Source: Rhyzopertha dominica
Lineage: Eukaryota; Arthropoda; Insecta; Coleoptera; Bostrichidae
NCBI GenBank assembly: GCA_025024175.1
Contig: QCXZ01000064.1
Coordinates: 43,793,325-43,857,324, forward strand
Reading direction: 5' to 3'
DNA length: 64,000 nt
Shown: in pieces, positions 34,845-47,740 of the stretch
Numbering within the stretch: the stretch's first letter is position 1
Layout: each line of letters opens with the position of its first letter
Program-made: the position numbers and the translations under genes
The notes under the pieces: model-generated
Seen by the model: the letters and a program-made list of their open reading frames with translations, nothing else
What the model was told of the DNA's origin: nothing
The model's database searches: none

Positions 34845-37590
34845 ATAAATGTAAATTATTTCATTTTTTATTATCTCATGAATACTAGCATCACTTAATT
34901 TCCAATAAATATTGTCCTTCATTAACTTACAGTATTTCCTAATATAAATATTGATTACTTTCTGTCAGAGAAGATGACTATCACACTATCAGAAAAATTC
35001 ATTCAGTTGATATAATATGTACGTATTGCTAATAGTTGCTGAGAAGTTTAAAAAAATGTAATGTATTACTTTTTTGTGCATCTTGTCAGCCTTGTTTGTT
35101 GATTGGCAGTTGTTTAGTACACTTTGTTACACGATGGCAGTGATGGTGATTGTTTGTCAGGTTGTTCTTTAATAATTAAAGATGATTTAAATAAATTTTC
35201 ATAACACTAGACCTGTTCTTTTTTAATTTAGTCTAGAAAATGTTGATTCTAGCCATTATCTGGTGAGAAGTAACATTTAGAAACAGTTATGATAGCTGCG
35301 GCGTGTTTTCTAACACATTTTTTGTCGAGATCGTCTTCGCCCCACCCCAAATAAAATGTTAATTCAGGGACTCAGAGGTAAACTGTATGTTTTATTTGAT
35401 CTTTACGCAAAAATGCGCTAAAAACATTGATTAATAAAAGGACAGTTGGGTAAATTGAAGTATTTCATTTTATTTAATAATAATATATGTAGTCTCAAGC
35501 CTAATCCAACTTTAATCCACTTTGATAATTGTCTGTTGTAAATTTTGTAAATGCAGATTTAAATACATTTTCAAAATAGGTTTTATTTATTCTCCTCTTA
35601 TATTTTGGTTTTGTGTTTTCATTCTCTTACCATCAGGTTTTATATAAAAAAACAAAATACTAACAGTTTGATCTTTTACTTTGTATGCTACATACACGTT
35701 GAAAAGTTACAAAAGATGAAAGTAGGTACATAAATAACTTTTTTGTAAGTAAATATTGCTACAGCAGGAAGGCCTTACATTATTTGTGACTGTAATTTTA
35801 GTGTTCGTTTCAGTCATTCACATTGAAAAAAAGCTACTAAGAAGCCACAAAATGCATTCTTAAGAATCTTTATATGATGCAAAATTCCGGGGGAGGACAC
35901 CCTGACCCCTCATTTCACTGAGGAACAGGCCAATTTTAAGATTTTAGTATCTGTCTTACAGTCTCCGCCTCCCAAAACACAATTAGGGATCCAAGCCTGG
36001 TATAAAGGCACATAAATTCCCGTCTTGGGTTATTTTAGAGCTCATTTACATATTTCCTCCTGCATACAATTCTTTAATTGTCTTAAAATCGGTTTTCTTA
36101 ATTTTTTTGCGGTAAAGGTATATCTATTTTAATCACAACAATGTTCTTTGTAGAAAACCAAAAACATAGTGACACTTTGACGAAAGGTTTTCAAAAAAAA
36201 AGTTCCGTATCAAAGCCCGTATTAAAATAAATGATGCGGAGTTGCAAAATTTTCTCGTAAATTTCTTCACTTTAGACAACATACGACGGCTCGTTTGACA
36301 GCTCTGCCTTTTGTACATAGAAAAGGGTCCTGATAAACAGGATCTGTTCCCAACGGTTAAAAACCTAGAATCATATCGAACGGTCAAATCGAATTTCCAC
36401 AGATGACATTGACAAAGTATGTTAGTAGTATGCAATAAATTACAAGCCACATTACAACAAATTTTAGGCGAATTGATGCTGTTAACTGAGCATCTGTTTA
36501 TTTAACTGATGTATAGTATATCACTTTATAAAGTTTCCTTAACTTATTGCAAACTATTAATATAATAATTGTTCATATGTATTACGTATGTNCGGATAAT
36601 GACAGTACGTTCCTTGTCAAATCATTATATTATACCCTTAACGCTTATCAAGTCCAACTGCTAGAGCCGCCACTGGATGTACACGAAACCGTCCCACCTT
36701 GTTTGGGCAACTTAATATAACAAATTCATGAATTAATGTAACCGACCTGCAGCATGTCAGCATTGGAGGAACAATAGAACATAATGCCGCGGAATTATAT
36801 GTGTTTCCAAGCCGCATTTTTCCCCATTAAATTATACAAAGCGCCAATTAAGTGGCGTACTGGGCTGTTTCAAATCTTGTTCTCCAGAAGATGCATCCGG
36901 TACAGTGCGCTCATCTCGCGTCAGAGCAAGGTTTCCGAGAAATCGGTCACACCGGCGGAACCGCGCATGCATGTGGAAGCGATTACAAAAAATTTAATCC
37001 ACCGCAAGCTTTTCTTTAAGAAACGCAATTTGTTTAGTTTGTTAATACGCAACGTGTAGTTAACGTATAATTGGCCAAATAATATGGTTAATGTCCGGTA
37101 CGATGGTGGTTGTGGGTGGTGGACTGATCCAATAATTATTGTTTTACTTTTGTAATTACTAATTAAGTCTTTATTATTAGCTAATTAAAATTAAAAGTTC
37201 CAGTGGTGTGCTACTGATAATACGTACAATATAACGCTAAAGACAAATTAAACCATTAATGAAATAAAAATAATACCCTGTAAAGAAAATAATCCAAATC
37301 AAACACATTAAACACTACCAAAAGTTCAAAATGATACCCATCTTCTTTAAAACAATCGAATTCGCCTACGCTTTCCAACATTCACGTTGTGATATCACGA
37401 ATTTCCCTTTCGCATATTATCAGCTGTAGCAAAAGGCGTTGAATCGACCTCACCTTTCACAAAACCCCACAAAACTAATCACGGTTCATCAGTTTAGAAA
37501 CTGTATGTTTAAAATATTGCATAACTTCTATAACACGGAGAAGCTCAGCGACCCTTGCTTCATCTAAATATTACACGAAAACTTTACACA
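34845..37590. other. No confident gene
   Basis: Unassigned sequence. AGAGCCGCCACTG at about 36,664-36,676 looks like a hAT terminus without a partner. A 91-codon plus-strand frame at 36,784-37,059 lies in slightly GC-richer DNA, with no recognisable domain. Confidence 0.35.
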
Positions 37591-37599
37591 GATACATGA

Positions 37600-38310
37600 A
37601 AATAAAGATGTCTAATATTTTGTTAATCTACCCTTCGCTTTTAGTAGAGCTTGAACTTTTCGTGGTATGCTTTCAATGCAATTTAGAACAGTGTTTTTCA
37701 ACTTAGATGTAGCCGAACTTTTCTATTAATAGATACATGCTTGTTATTCTTTCCTTGATCAATTCTCTTTTGAGATATTCCCATCAGATATTTCCGTTGA
37801 GATTTATGTCTGGAGAAGAAGTTTGATCTTTTAATAACTGTTTCACGGATTTAGCTTATAGCAAAGGGCACCATTCTGTATAAACACTTTCCTGTAATCC
37901 CCACACCGTTCATTTAGCTGCGGAATAATTTTTTATATTGTTTTTGGTGCATCGCCGCTTTCACAGTGTAGAACACCCCCCATCCATTTACGACTGATGA
38001 CTACCGAAACAGGATGTTGTAGAACGCTGTTCAGTTTATATTTTTTCCTGCCTTAGCCTTACAAATTTTGGTTTCTTACTTGACCTACTACATGAAGGGC
38101 AACTGCATTCAAGTCGAGTTTGATGGTGTTAACTGATACATTATGCACACAGCTTCTAATTCCTGTTGAAGTTCATTATAACTTATTTCTCTATTTTTAT
38201 TCTGCCAACTCTTTTTGTAGTTAGTTGCTCTCGGTAATTTGGTGGTTCCTCAATTTTTTAATCAGCCGACGCACTAATGCCTACAGATGCTTTTTTTACG
38301 AGCAATGGCG
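37600..38310 (-). pseudogene. Tc1-type transposase remnant
   Basis: Minus-strand broken frames give the middle and C-terminal half of a Tc1-like DDE transposase. VSVVISRKWMGGVLHCESG (about 37,960-38,015) is the VMVWGCISAKGVGxLHFxEG block. It is followed by KVFIQNGALCYKL, where FQQDNAPCH is expected (the aspartate lost). The last block IESIPRKVQALLKAKG (37,640-37,690) is the usual Tc1 C terminus. Stops throughout; terminal repeats not assigned. Distinct in sequence from copies A, B and C. Confidence 0.68.
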
Positions 38311-38319
38311 GACGATTTT

Positions 38320-40808
38320 GTTTAAGGTGTAAGATCATTACACCGACCTATCTTAAGTACAATCCTTTAGTACTACATTAGCATCATAATATTGTACTAA
38401 TAACTATTATTATCTCGATATCCCAATAATGATAAATAACTATTTTATAACACCAGAATATCGCAAATGAAACGCCTCAGCAATAGCTATCTTTCAATAA
38501 TTTATTCCAAAGATATTTGGCACTAGCTTACATGTAATAAAATATAGAAAGCAGATGTGCCAATAAAGCATACCATTCTTTGGTGAGTATAATAATCTGC
38601 CGAGAGCAGCATAGCATGGCTAACGGAATGTCCTATCGCAAAACTGTCGCCGTTTAATCTGTTTATTCGCAAACCACAAATCTCTTTTTTGCTAACAAAA
38701 ACTGTTGCTGCCTTGCTCCTTATTATTTCACTGTGCTGAGTTTTATGTGGCAATAATTATCAAATATAAAAACCATTTCCACTAACTCTTTCTAAGCAAC
38801 ATGCTGATCATGAAAGAATAAAACTAATTCACAATATGGTACACTTGTGTGCAAACAGCAACTGTGAATGTTTTTGTTTTAAAGACATAATGAAATCGAA
38901 TCAAATTCTGTTTCCCATGGCGTTTAGAGAAATTTATGGTTCTATATAAAAAAACAATGCAGTTATCTGTAGTACCTATGATAATTTGGAAATTGACTTT
39001 TATATTGTTACAAATATTTGAGTAAAATAAAAAAAATTAAAAGAGGAATCTGCACATACAGCTTTTCGGAAATATTTAGAGAACTCCAAACATCACATTT
39101 AAAAAAATATAAAGTATTGTCAAAATGGTTTCAATTGCATTAAATTTTATGGTCGAAATTGTANGATTACATCTAATGTCATGTGGAAACTANTTATTAC
39201 GATCTTTCCTGCATTTTGTNCGAACTTTCTAGCTTAAATCGCTTAGCAGTTAGGACAGGAGAAGGAATGTGTGCAGACATTTTTTTAGATTGGAATACTC
39301 ATAATCTTAAAACACGAAAGTGTCTCTAAAACGAGATGCTAAAAATTTGGAGTTGTAGTAACTGTAACCCATCTTGGGTATGCAAGAAAACACCACCTTA
39401 GGAGAAGTTGATTTTATCTTTAGGGCGGCTTAAAATATCTTCAAATTTTAGACAAAACCAACACGTGTATGTGGTCTTAGACTTACCAATTCGGCGATAC
39501 TGTACGGAAATTTAGACGTTTGCATCTATTTTGAAAAAAGGTATATTACAAAGCAAGAAAAAAACGTTGATTAAAGATGCGGTTTGTGGCATTCGATTCC
39601 ACATGAACTTCTCTACATTACTAGTTAATCTATCGTTTATTTTCTAGAAAGTTTTTTATTCTGTAATGTATATTTAGATTTCGTGACTTTGTTTTGATTG
39701 CTTTGTTATTCAGCTACACGTAAAACGATACAGTATCATTTACCTACTTTTTTCTTGGCATTTACTATTTTCCTCTCTTGACAAGAGTTTTGTGAGAGGA
39801 AGAAAGGAGAAGCTTAATTTAGTAAGTCTAACTCCTAACATAACACCAACTGCTGTTGATTGTTTGTTCTCTAAATTTTCAAACGAATTAGGTTCCTGAA
39901 CATAGAAGCTAGCTACCCTTTATAACTTCTTTACTACTTCTTATAAGTTTTAGTCGTGATAACTGGTTTCATTACTCCCTAAAACCTGTGGAACATGAAA
40001 CAAAACACTATCACCCGAAGAAGACAGCTCAGTGTCTCACAGCCTTGGAAACCAGAGCTGACAAAGGTGATGTAGCAGTCTAACAATGCAGACATCCTAA
40101 CATCCGCTGAGATGTGTACTCATCTCGAATTGAACCAACGAACCGTATCCTGCTGTTGTTGAACCTGCTCACACTCGGACATAATCCACGCTTGTCGACG
40201 TTTTCTGTAATTAACTGTAATGTTTTAGACAAAATGAGGGAATCTTCGCACCAAAAGTTTGTTAAAAATAGTTCTGTAATAGAAGATATTATATCTTTAT
40301 AAATTACCTATCATTATCGGTGTCGTCCAACAGGACTGCTATTTTATTAAAGGTACCTTTTTGCGCCGGCTATGATTATCGCTTCGATTATTGGGGAATC
40401 TTATAACTTACTAACATAAACCTACTGCATTGATGTCTCGGTGATTTATTCACTGAAATCATGACCTTGCATTAATAAGATATGCACTAATTTCTTATGT
40501 AATGTCTTAATATTGAATGTTGTGCGTGTTTTCCAAATGGACCATAAAACTTGTACGCTTTTCAGCTACGAAAGCGAATTGGTATTCCGTCTATTAATCA
40601 TTACATAAAACAAAGCTGGCTGATAGTAAACAGAAACTATTCGGGGCCAGGAGCGTGAAATGTATATAAAACGGGTTTAAAACCGAATCATCTTTAAGCT
40701 GTTTTATTGACGTCACAATTGTGCAAAACAATGCCGCGTCATTTAATTTTTTATCCTTACTTCAAGCACTTAAAAGGGCTGTAATGTGAAATGTAATAAA
40801 TTTACACA
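38320..40808. other. No gene seen
   Basis: AT-rich sequence with several Ns at 39,160-39,222 and short frames only. Confidence 0.4.
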
Positions 40809-40810
40809 TA

Positions 40811-40840
40811 CAGGGTGAGGAAAAAGTATGGACACCCCTA
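40811..40840 (+). repeat. Solitary Tc1/mariner-like terminal repeat
   Basis: After TA the sequence CAGGGTGAGGAAAAAGTATG resembles, but is not the same as, the CAGGGTTAGTCAAAAGTATG terminus of copies A to C. I found no inverted partner, so the element is either truncated or its other end has diverged. Confidence 0.4.
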
Positions 40841-40849
40841 AATATCTTG

Positions 40850-42460
40850 AAAACTACGGGTTACAAACTGTTTTAGACAAAAGTTATGGGGCGTCAAAAA
40901 ATATTCTTAGCTTATAAGTTTGACCTTGAATTGCGCCATTAAGGTCAGGTCGTCAATTAGATTTTTTTAACAAAAAGCTCCGCTTTTTAATACATGTTCT
41001 TGTAGTTTATCTCAAGAGCTTTCCAACACGCTAAAGAAGTTATATTCTTCAAAAGTTATGATGCCATCGCTATTAGCATTACCCAGCATGCTTCCTCATG
41101 ATTTGTAAGTCTAATACCAAAACCAACCATAATCAATACTTGATACTTTCCGATTCTGTTAAACGCACATTTACATATTTTACATTGACTTAAGATTAAA
41201 TAATACTTTTTAATTAAAGAAATTTGCTTCAAAATTAGACTTTTCTCGTAACATTGTTGCTTCGTTTTTGTTCCCCAAATCTGTTATTTAGGTAAATGTT
41301 TTTCTTCGCGGAATTAAAAATTTTTCTCTAAAGCAAAACATGCAGTTTACATAGCTTATATGATGGAGCATTAACTTAAAACACGACCTGTCTCAATTCT
41401 AAAAAGATATTCAATTTTCTGTTAATTTTTGTCTTGTCTTGAAATCCGAAACCCTAAAATTAAAACAAAAATACTTATTCTAATCAGTCATTCCATCTGC
41501 ATCTCTTTAATATCTGTATGTATTTAAGAAACACTCTATACCTATATTTCATAACTGTAGCGTGATATCGCAGTGTTTGTTATTCAAAGCTAGAATGTAG
41601 GTAATTTCTGTTTTCGCGTTTTTGTTTTCTTTTTTTGGGTGTAAATCTCCCCATGGGCACGCCACTGAATAAAGGTCAAAATACAAAAGCTGTGAGACAT
41701 ATTAATCTATATTTTTTATAACAACATTTCATTTAAGTAATTTCAATAAAGGCCATAAATAGGAACTGACGAGTGACGGCTCAAGTCTAGGACGCTTAAG
41801 CAGTATGAGACCAGATATGATTAAAACCATTTAACAACTTTGAACCGTTCCAAATTAAATACAAACTACGTATATCTCAAACAAAAAGTACGAAGCCTTA
41901 GTGATCAATGAAAATGAAACCGTTTTTATATTATACTGAGATGAAGCAGATATGCTAGGAAGAAAATTATCTGTAGGCTAGTTTGAAACACGCACACTGT
42001 TCTAAAGCTATTATCAATATTAATGCAATGTACCCGTTTTATCTATTTGTGCCATTCCAATAGCTTTTAGTGCCGTTCCACTTTTCATTTACGCAGTGGA
42101 AATACAGAATGAAATTAGAAATATGACATACATTTACATCGGAGCGAAGATCTTGTGCGTGAGTATTTTTACAGTCGGTTTCACTAATTGATTATAGATA
42201 TCTAGCAGTTTTCGCATCGCTGGACCAAACCGCACAGCACCGTACTTTCCACACAACGGCTTTCTTGCTACGTGCTGTTGTTCCAGATTATTCTACATTG
42301 GATTCGTCTTAGGATATATGTGCAAATAATGTTATACATTGAAGCAGAAGATTTCCTACATTGTGGTTGTTGCCTACTATTTATATCACCTTCAGCTCAT
42401 CTTTAACTATTCCCTGCAAGTTTTTCCGTTATTTTGACTCCGAAGCGTAAATTTACTGAA
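40850..42460. other. No gene seen
   Basis: AT-rich sequence. CCCATGGGCACGCCACTG near 41,652 resembles a hAT terminus but has no partner in view. Confidence 0.4.
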
Positions 42461-42469
42461 CTTCTGCAG

Positions 42470-42920
42470 AAAAATTCATGCTCAAGTGTACGAAAATGTT
42501 GTAAATAAAATACGACGAATTTACTGGATATCTACCAGGACGCAAAGACATGGATGTTATGCTAATTTTGTAAAAATAAACAAAAATCTGACAGGCGTTG
42601 ATTATATTGGACCTCTTACTGGAACCAACGATTAGAAGAAGTCATGAAAATGGGAGGAGTAATATTTATGTATGTGATAATTGATTTAAAAATTTGTATA
42701 ACATTTAACACAGATACTTTTATTACAGCACTTTGTCGTTCTCAGAGGTGCATGGTGAACATGCGATAGATACTAATTCGGACACTATTCGGAACTGAAA
42801 AATTAAAGACTTGAATAGTACTAAAACAGCAGAAGAAATACATATGTTATAATTCAGAGGGAGGAGCGTGGGTAACATAATTTACTGTTCTGACAAATTG
42901 AAAGTATGCTGATTTCGCGA
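42470..42920 (+). pseudogene. Probable BEL/Pao integrase remnant
   Basis: Plus-strand broken frames. The zinc-binding region gives HAQVYENVVNKIRRIYWI followed by a decayed Cys region. Then comes LTGVDYIGPL (about 42,588-42,618), which matches the GVDYAGPL block holding the first catalytic aspartate of BEL/Pao integrase. Further on FMYVIIDLKICITF and DTFITALCRSQR correspond to the following strand and helix. Stops and frame changes show decay. Assignment rests mainly on the GVDYxGPL motif; a Ty3-type integrase is the alternative. Confidence 0.5.
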
Positions 42921-43173
42921 CCACTGTCATGTGTTCTAGCGGACCCGTATTATCTCTTTGTTTTACAACTATAAAAGAAAGTTTAGGTACTAACTTGAAA
43001 AACCATTGACAGAAACCCAACAGATATTATACAGAACTTATAATAGAAGAAAGACAAGAAATAAGAAAAAACATATGGAATTAAAGAGAGTCTCGTCGTA
43101 ATAACAGCGATTATTATGCATATTATGTTTATATCATTTATTTAACGTAGATTATATTTTAATGGGTTAACAG

Positions 43174-43780
43174 CCATAAGATGAAATGAAGAAGTATTGC
43201 CAGCTCTAACCATTGAGCTATCAGGGCCCTATTCACAATCGAGGTCAAAGCGGCATATATAGTATATATATTATATACATCAAAGTTTTACTATGTAACT
43301 CTGCTGATCGCCATCCGGCGCATTTGCAGCTGAATCGCTCGTCGCTCAGTATTTTCGAGCTTCAGAGCATAATTCGCTGCGGTAGCCAGATTATGGCGAT
43401 CAGCAACTAATTACAACCCAAGTATATTATATATAGGGAAATTTGTTTTTAATTAACGTAGATAACGTAGGCATAAGATGAAATGAAAAAGTATTGTCAG
43501 CCTTGACTGAGATTTGAACTCGGGAACTTTTAAACAGTAGTCAAACACGCTGANTCTCGGAAATACTGAGCGACGAGCGATTCAGCTGCAAATGCGCCGG
43601 ATGGAGTTCAGCAGCGTTACTTAGTAAAACTTTGATGTATATATACCGCCTTGACCTTGATTCTGAATAAGGCCCTAATAGCTCATAGGGCGACTAGTGT
43701 TCAAAAGGTCCTGAATTCAAATCTCGGTCAAGGCTGGCAATACTTTTTCATTTCATCTTATGCCTGTTAATTGAAAACAA
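43174..43780. repeat. Inverted cluster of tRNA-derived SINE copies
   Basis: Three partial copies of the SINE at 20.8 kb: copy 2 reversed at 43,174-43,262 (its tRNA middle deleted), copy 4 reversed at 43,470-43,553 (tail and B-box half), and copy 3 forward at 43,640-43,775 (degenerate A box, intact B-box-like TTCAAATCTCGGTCAAGG). A shared upstream block of about 90 bases, with GAGCGACGAGCGATTCAGC, precedes copy 3 (43,554-43,645) and lies inverted beside copy 2 (43,266-43,359). The whole locus can thus fold back on itself. One N lies at 43,554. Confidence 0.75.
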
Positions 43781-44008
43781 ATTTATCTTTCTTTATATCA
43801 TTTATATTTATCTCTTGGCAATATAAAATCAATAAAGGATAATGTTTTTCAGAATGCTAGAGAAGAGATTTCTCAAAGGGGAAAAAATATGTTTGTTGAT
43901 GCAGCGCACGAACTTGCGAGGAGTTGCACACTTCTGCGTTGGTTGTGTGTATGCTTTTTAATAAAATGTAATATAGTTCAGGAAACTTAAAAAGATGTAT
44001 TTACATCA

Positions 44009-44055
44009 TATGCCTGCAAACCCAATAAAATATCACGTATATTCATTTATTAATA
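44009..44055 (+). repeat. SINE tail segment, isolated copy
   Basis: ATGCCTGCAAACCCAATAAA followed by ATCACGTATATTCATTTAT matches the sequence just downstream of SINE copy 1 (20,949-20,989), showing that this 3' segment belongs to the repeat family and is not private flank. Confidence 0.6.
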
Positions 44056-44059
44056 TCAG

Positions 44060-45160
44060 TATTGGACTGATTTTTTTAAGGACGAATCTAATTAATTATC
44101 TATAAGAGTTTTGTGGTATTCAGTTCCCTTGATGAGAGCCATTGTTCTAGATTGCTTTGCATTTTGATTAAATTTGTTTTCTAGTTGAGAAGCGTTAATG
44201 TATAGCTATTATTTAACTGGAATATGCAGAGATCTGTTAATCATCTTTTCTAGAAATGAATGTACCTAACCATATATTTGAGGACCTGCTTAATGCGTTA
44301 AATATGTGGAACCCATACACTTTCTTGAACAACATAATATTTATATGTGGCTTTATTTGTCAAATGTAAACAATGCTTATTAATATAGCAAGTATTTCAG
44401 TAGAAAGTGTAATATCCTGTGAACCTTAACAAAGAAATTGTATAAAATTTCGGCAACGCCGCTAATGCGATCGGCTAATTGAATAGCATCGGACCTCAGA
44501 CCCGTGGACCACAAAATTTTTGCTGAAAGTTTTTGGACCGGAAATTTTCTCCGCGTTTAAATCACAAAATTATATCTAATTTGGGGCTTAATTAATTTCG
44601 GCATCCATATATGCGCAGATAATTGTGGAATCATTTCAACATTTACATTTATAAGATCATAAAACTCATCTTTCACTGTGTACATGTATCCGTGTTCAGC
44701 TTTTACTAACCATAAATTACTTCTCGCTACGGCTTTGCGTTCTTGTACTTCGCTGAGCAAAGCCTCTATAGATTACATCGTACCTATTTGTTGGTGTTTT
44801 ATTTAGAGCTAGAAACCTTTCTAGTTTTCTTGGCAAACTTATGCGCGTGGGTAGTTTGTAAAGAAACGTATAACTTATACAATATTAATTTTCATAATAA
44901 GTTATAACAATTATATACAAAATGGAAATATTTTTTTAATTCGTACGAGTATGATTCCCGAAAAAGAAATAATTCAACTCTATTTACTTTCTCTAATTTG
45001 ACTGTTTTTGTCTTATTTTATTGAACTATAACGACCTGAGATAAATTTTTAATAAATAAGTAAGCTAAAATGGTAAAAATGTAAGCTGGAATGTAGAGAG
45101 GAGAGTAAAAGAATAAATTATTCGATAGGGAAATTATATAAAGATAGATATTTACACATT
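44060..45160. other. No gene seen
   Basis: AT-rich sequence. A 67-codon minus-strand frame at 44,557-44,760 has no recognisable motif. Confidence 0.4.
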
Positions 45161-45166
45161 ACAAGT

Positions 45167-46010
45167 ATGACGCGTACTATATTTAGAACATTAAATTATT
45201 TAGGGGACAATAAAAGATTAATGATAATTCATCACGTCGATTTGTGGCGTCTCAATAAAACTAAAATGCAAAAACTGTACAAAGGCAAAATCAACATTTC
45301 TTCTCGAAAAATTGTACTCATAGTACAGTTATTGGATAAATTGTCAAACAAAGAAGAAAGTTATTAACGACATCAAATTTAGCAAAAGTATGTGAAAAGA
45401 GAAATAATACAAATTCTGCCAACCACGTAAAAAGCATTTTATACAAATTGCCAGATGACCAGGACTTTAACAGACTGTCCCTCGGATTGTCCACGTATTT
45501 GGTACAACCTCCAGAGTCCTGGCAATTTCAAGCAAAATGTCCTGCCGAATTAAGAGAGTACCAGCGTTGAGTAAAAGGAGCCTTTTTACTTGCTTGTGTA
45601 ATGTGTATAGTGGTAAAAAAGTTATTTTCTGTTAAGAGGAAAATGTTAATGACAATAACAGACGCAAGAAAATTATTATGATAATGAATAATAATATAGC
45701 AGGTTCAGTAACTAATTTGTATATTACAATGTCGTGTCCGCATACTCACTGGGAATGCTTCAATAACAATAGCAAAGTTTGATATTGTAGCGAGGAAACT
45801 TTTATAGTGAGAGATGTTTATCACCTCTAGACTTTAGAATAGATTGGGAAATTAATTCTATAAAACAGTAAAAAACAAAACTGCATGAAAAAAATAGACA
45901 ATCGCGTACTTAAGAAAAGATACCGAATAATTTAGAAAAGGGGTTTACAGTTCATTTGAAACTTCTTGTGGATTCTGGAACTAAGTAATCTGTGAGGTAT
46001 TGGATAAATG
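45167..46010 (+). pseudogene. Unidentified decayed coding stretch, possibly retroelement
   Basis: A plus-strand frame of 66 codons (45,167-45,367) continues in another frame with a protein-like stretch (LPDDQDFNRLSLGLSTYLVQ, about 45,445-45,505). Later fragments keep a coding character. At about 45,950-45,990 there is FTVHLKLLVDSGTK, which resembles the DSG/DTG active site of retroelement aspartic proteases. No RT follows clearly before the mariner copy at 46,581. A decayed Ty3-type gag/protease is my best guess; an unrelated viral or host pseudogene is possible. Confidence 0.3.
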
Positions 46011-46580
46011 TATAATAAATATATTTGTAGAACCATAAATTAGGTATGTGTATTGTTCAAGCTATTTAATCAAACATACTTTCGAAAAAAAATTAAAACA
46101 ACCCAAATTTCATAAAATGAAAGCCATGACTAGTTTTATCATATTCAATACCAACTTGAGATATCGCGTGAGTGCATTTTAACAGTGAAAAACTGAATCG
46201 AGAACGCGATGACGATTTTTGGGAAAATAAAATTAAGCATAAATTGACATAATTTTATTTGATCTATATCTATTACGGAAATTAGAGGATTACAGGCGTC
46301 AAGGAAATATGCCAATTAGGTATATGTATATTTAAATACATTTATTATATTATATTTGCGAATACTGTACTGCTACGACTGTACTACTATCTGTTGCTTT
46401 GCACTTTATTTTTCAGTGCAATTTTAGACTAAAGTATTTATTTTGTATGCAATATTCTACGGTCTATAAAAAACGAATTAAATATATCTAAAAACGATGT
46501 TAAGTATAATTTGAATTACCTTGCTGCAACCCACAACTCGGACTTGAAACATTTTTTTATTTAAAAATCGAAATACTATA

Positions 46581-47485
46581 CAGGGTTAGTCAAAAGTATG
46601 GAATAACTGGCTTATTTCTGCAAATATAAACATTATAGTAAAATATCCTCAACAAAAGTTTTTTGGTTAACTATTTTTCAGTCTTAGACTACTTTTTGTT
46701 GTTATTGTGCCAACGTATTTCTATGGCTGCGCATTTTTTTTGCATTTTTCTAATGGCAGCTAAATGATTTTTTGCTGACTGTATTCTTAAAATTACCTTT
46801 GTATGGTATTACAAATAGCTCTTTGCTTCTGCAGGTGTCATACTGGTTTTTATTAATTTAACGATAAACATACAAAAGGGTACACTGATGTGTGGTTTTC
46901 TCCTTTTTTTTCATGCCGGTTTGAAGTAAGTTTAAAAAAAATAAAAAGGTTATTTTAATAACACCACTTTCATTTTAATTTCTAAACAAACATAAAGTTA
47001 AACTGAACCTACCGAAACCCTAATGATGGTTGGCTATATATAGAGATCAACACGTTTATTTAATAACGTTCATCCACAGAAAGTCCTATTGTCCAAATTC
47101 ATTTAAAAAATAAAGATACTGGACATGTAAGAGATATCCCAGGTCCTGCACTTCCAAAATCGACTACAAATGAAGATTAAGCTTTCCATGTATTAAAATA
47201 GCTTTATGGATAGCTGATCCACGTCAACCGCGCAACTTGCATTTTAAACAATAATATTTATTAATCGAGTGTCGGTTATTCTCGAATATTAAGAAAGAAC
47301 ATATATAAACCCTACAAAGTATACTTCCTCCATGAGCTAAATGAAGATAATTCTGACAGCGGAATGCAGTTTTGTGCACTGGTGATGATGGATATGACCA
47401 ATTACAATCCAAATTTTGTAAACAGGATATTTTTTTTCTGGCGAAGTCAAAATGCATTTGTAAATGGACATAACTGTCGCTATAA
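46581..47485 (+). mobile_element. Mariner/Tc1-type transposon copy C, left part
   Basis: Starts after TA with CAGGGTTAGTCAAAAGTATG. The sequence aligns with copy B across AAGAGATATCCCAGG (about 47,130) and the N-terminal transposase region, and with copies A and B to AACTGTCGCTATA near 47,483, where it breaks off at a Penelope-type sequence. The continuation is found at about 48,460-48,477 and again from 56,082, beyond the errantivirus. It is therefore the host of the nested insertions. Many stops; no activity expected. Confidence 0.7.
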
Positions 47486-47740
47486 ATTACAAATTCTTTT
47501 TAATATACGCCAAGCTTTCGGAGGTGTTTACCTCTTTCTTCGGGGCCTGAAATCTTTTATTTACTTTATATACAAAACCACATGTAACATTTACTTCTAG
47601 TGATGGATTAATTTTGGGGGCTTAACAGGATCACAGAAATCAACCACAGAGTAACAGAAAACCAATAAATTAATTCTAACATTTAAGGAAATTACATTTA
47701 AAAATAATAAGATAGTTATGCCAAATTTCGATGACATGAA

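Noticed and set aside
35880..35945. GGGGGAGGACACCCTGACCCC as a transposon terminus
   Set aside because: It looks element-like but has no partner and no duplication; too little to call.
36664..36676. AGAGCCGCCACTG as the end of another hAT element
   Set aside because: I could find neither an inverted partner nor an 8-bp duplication.
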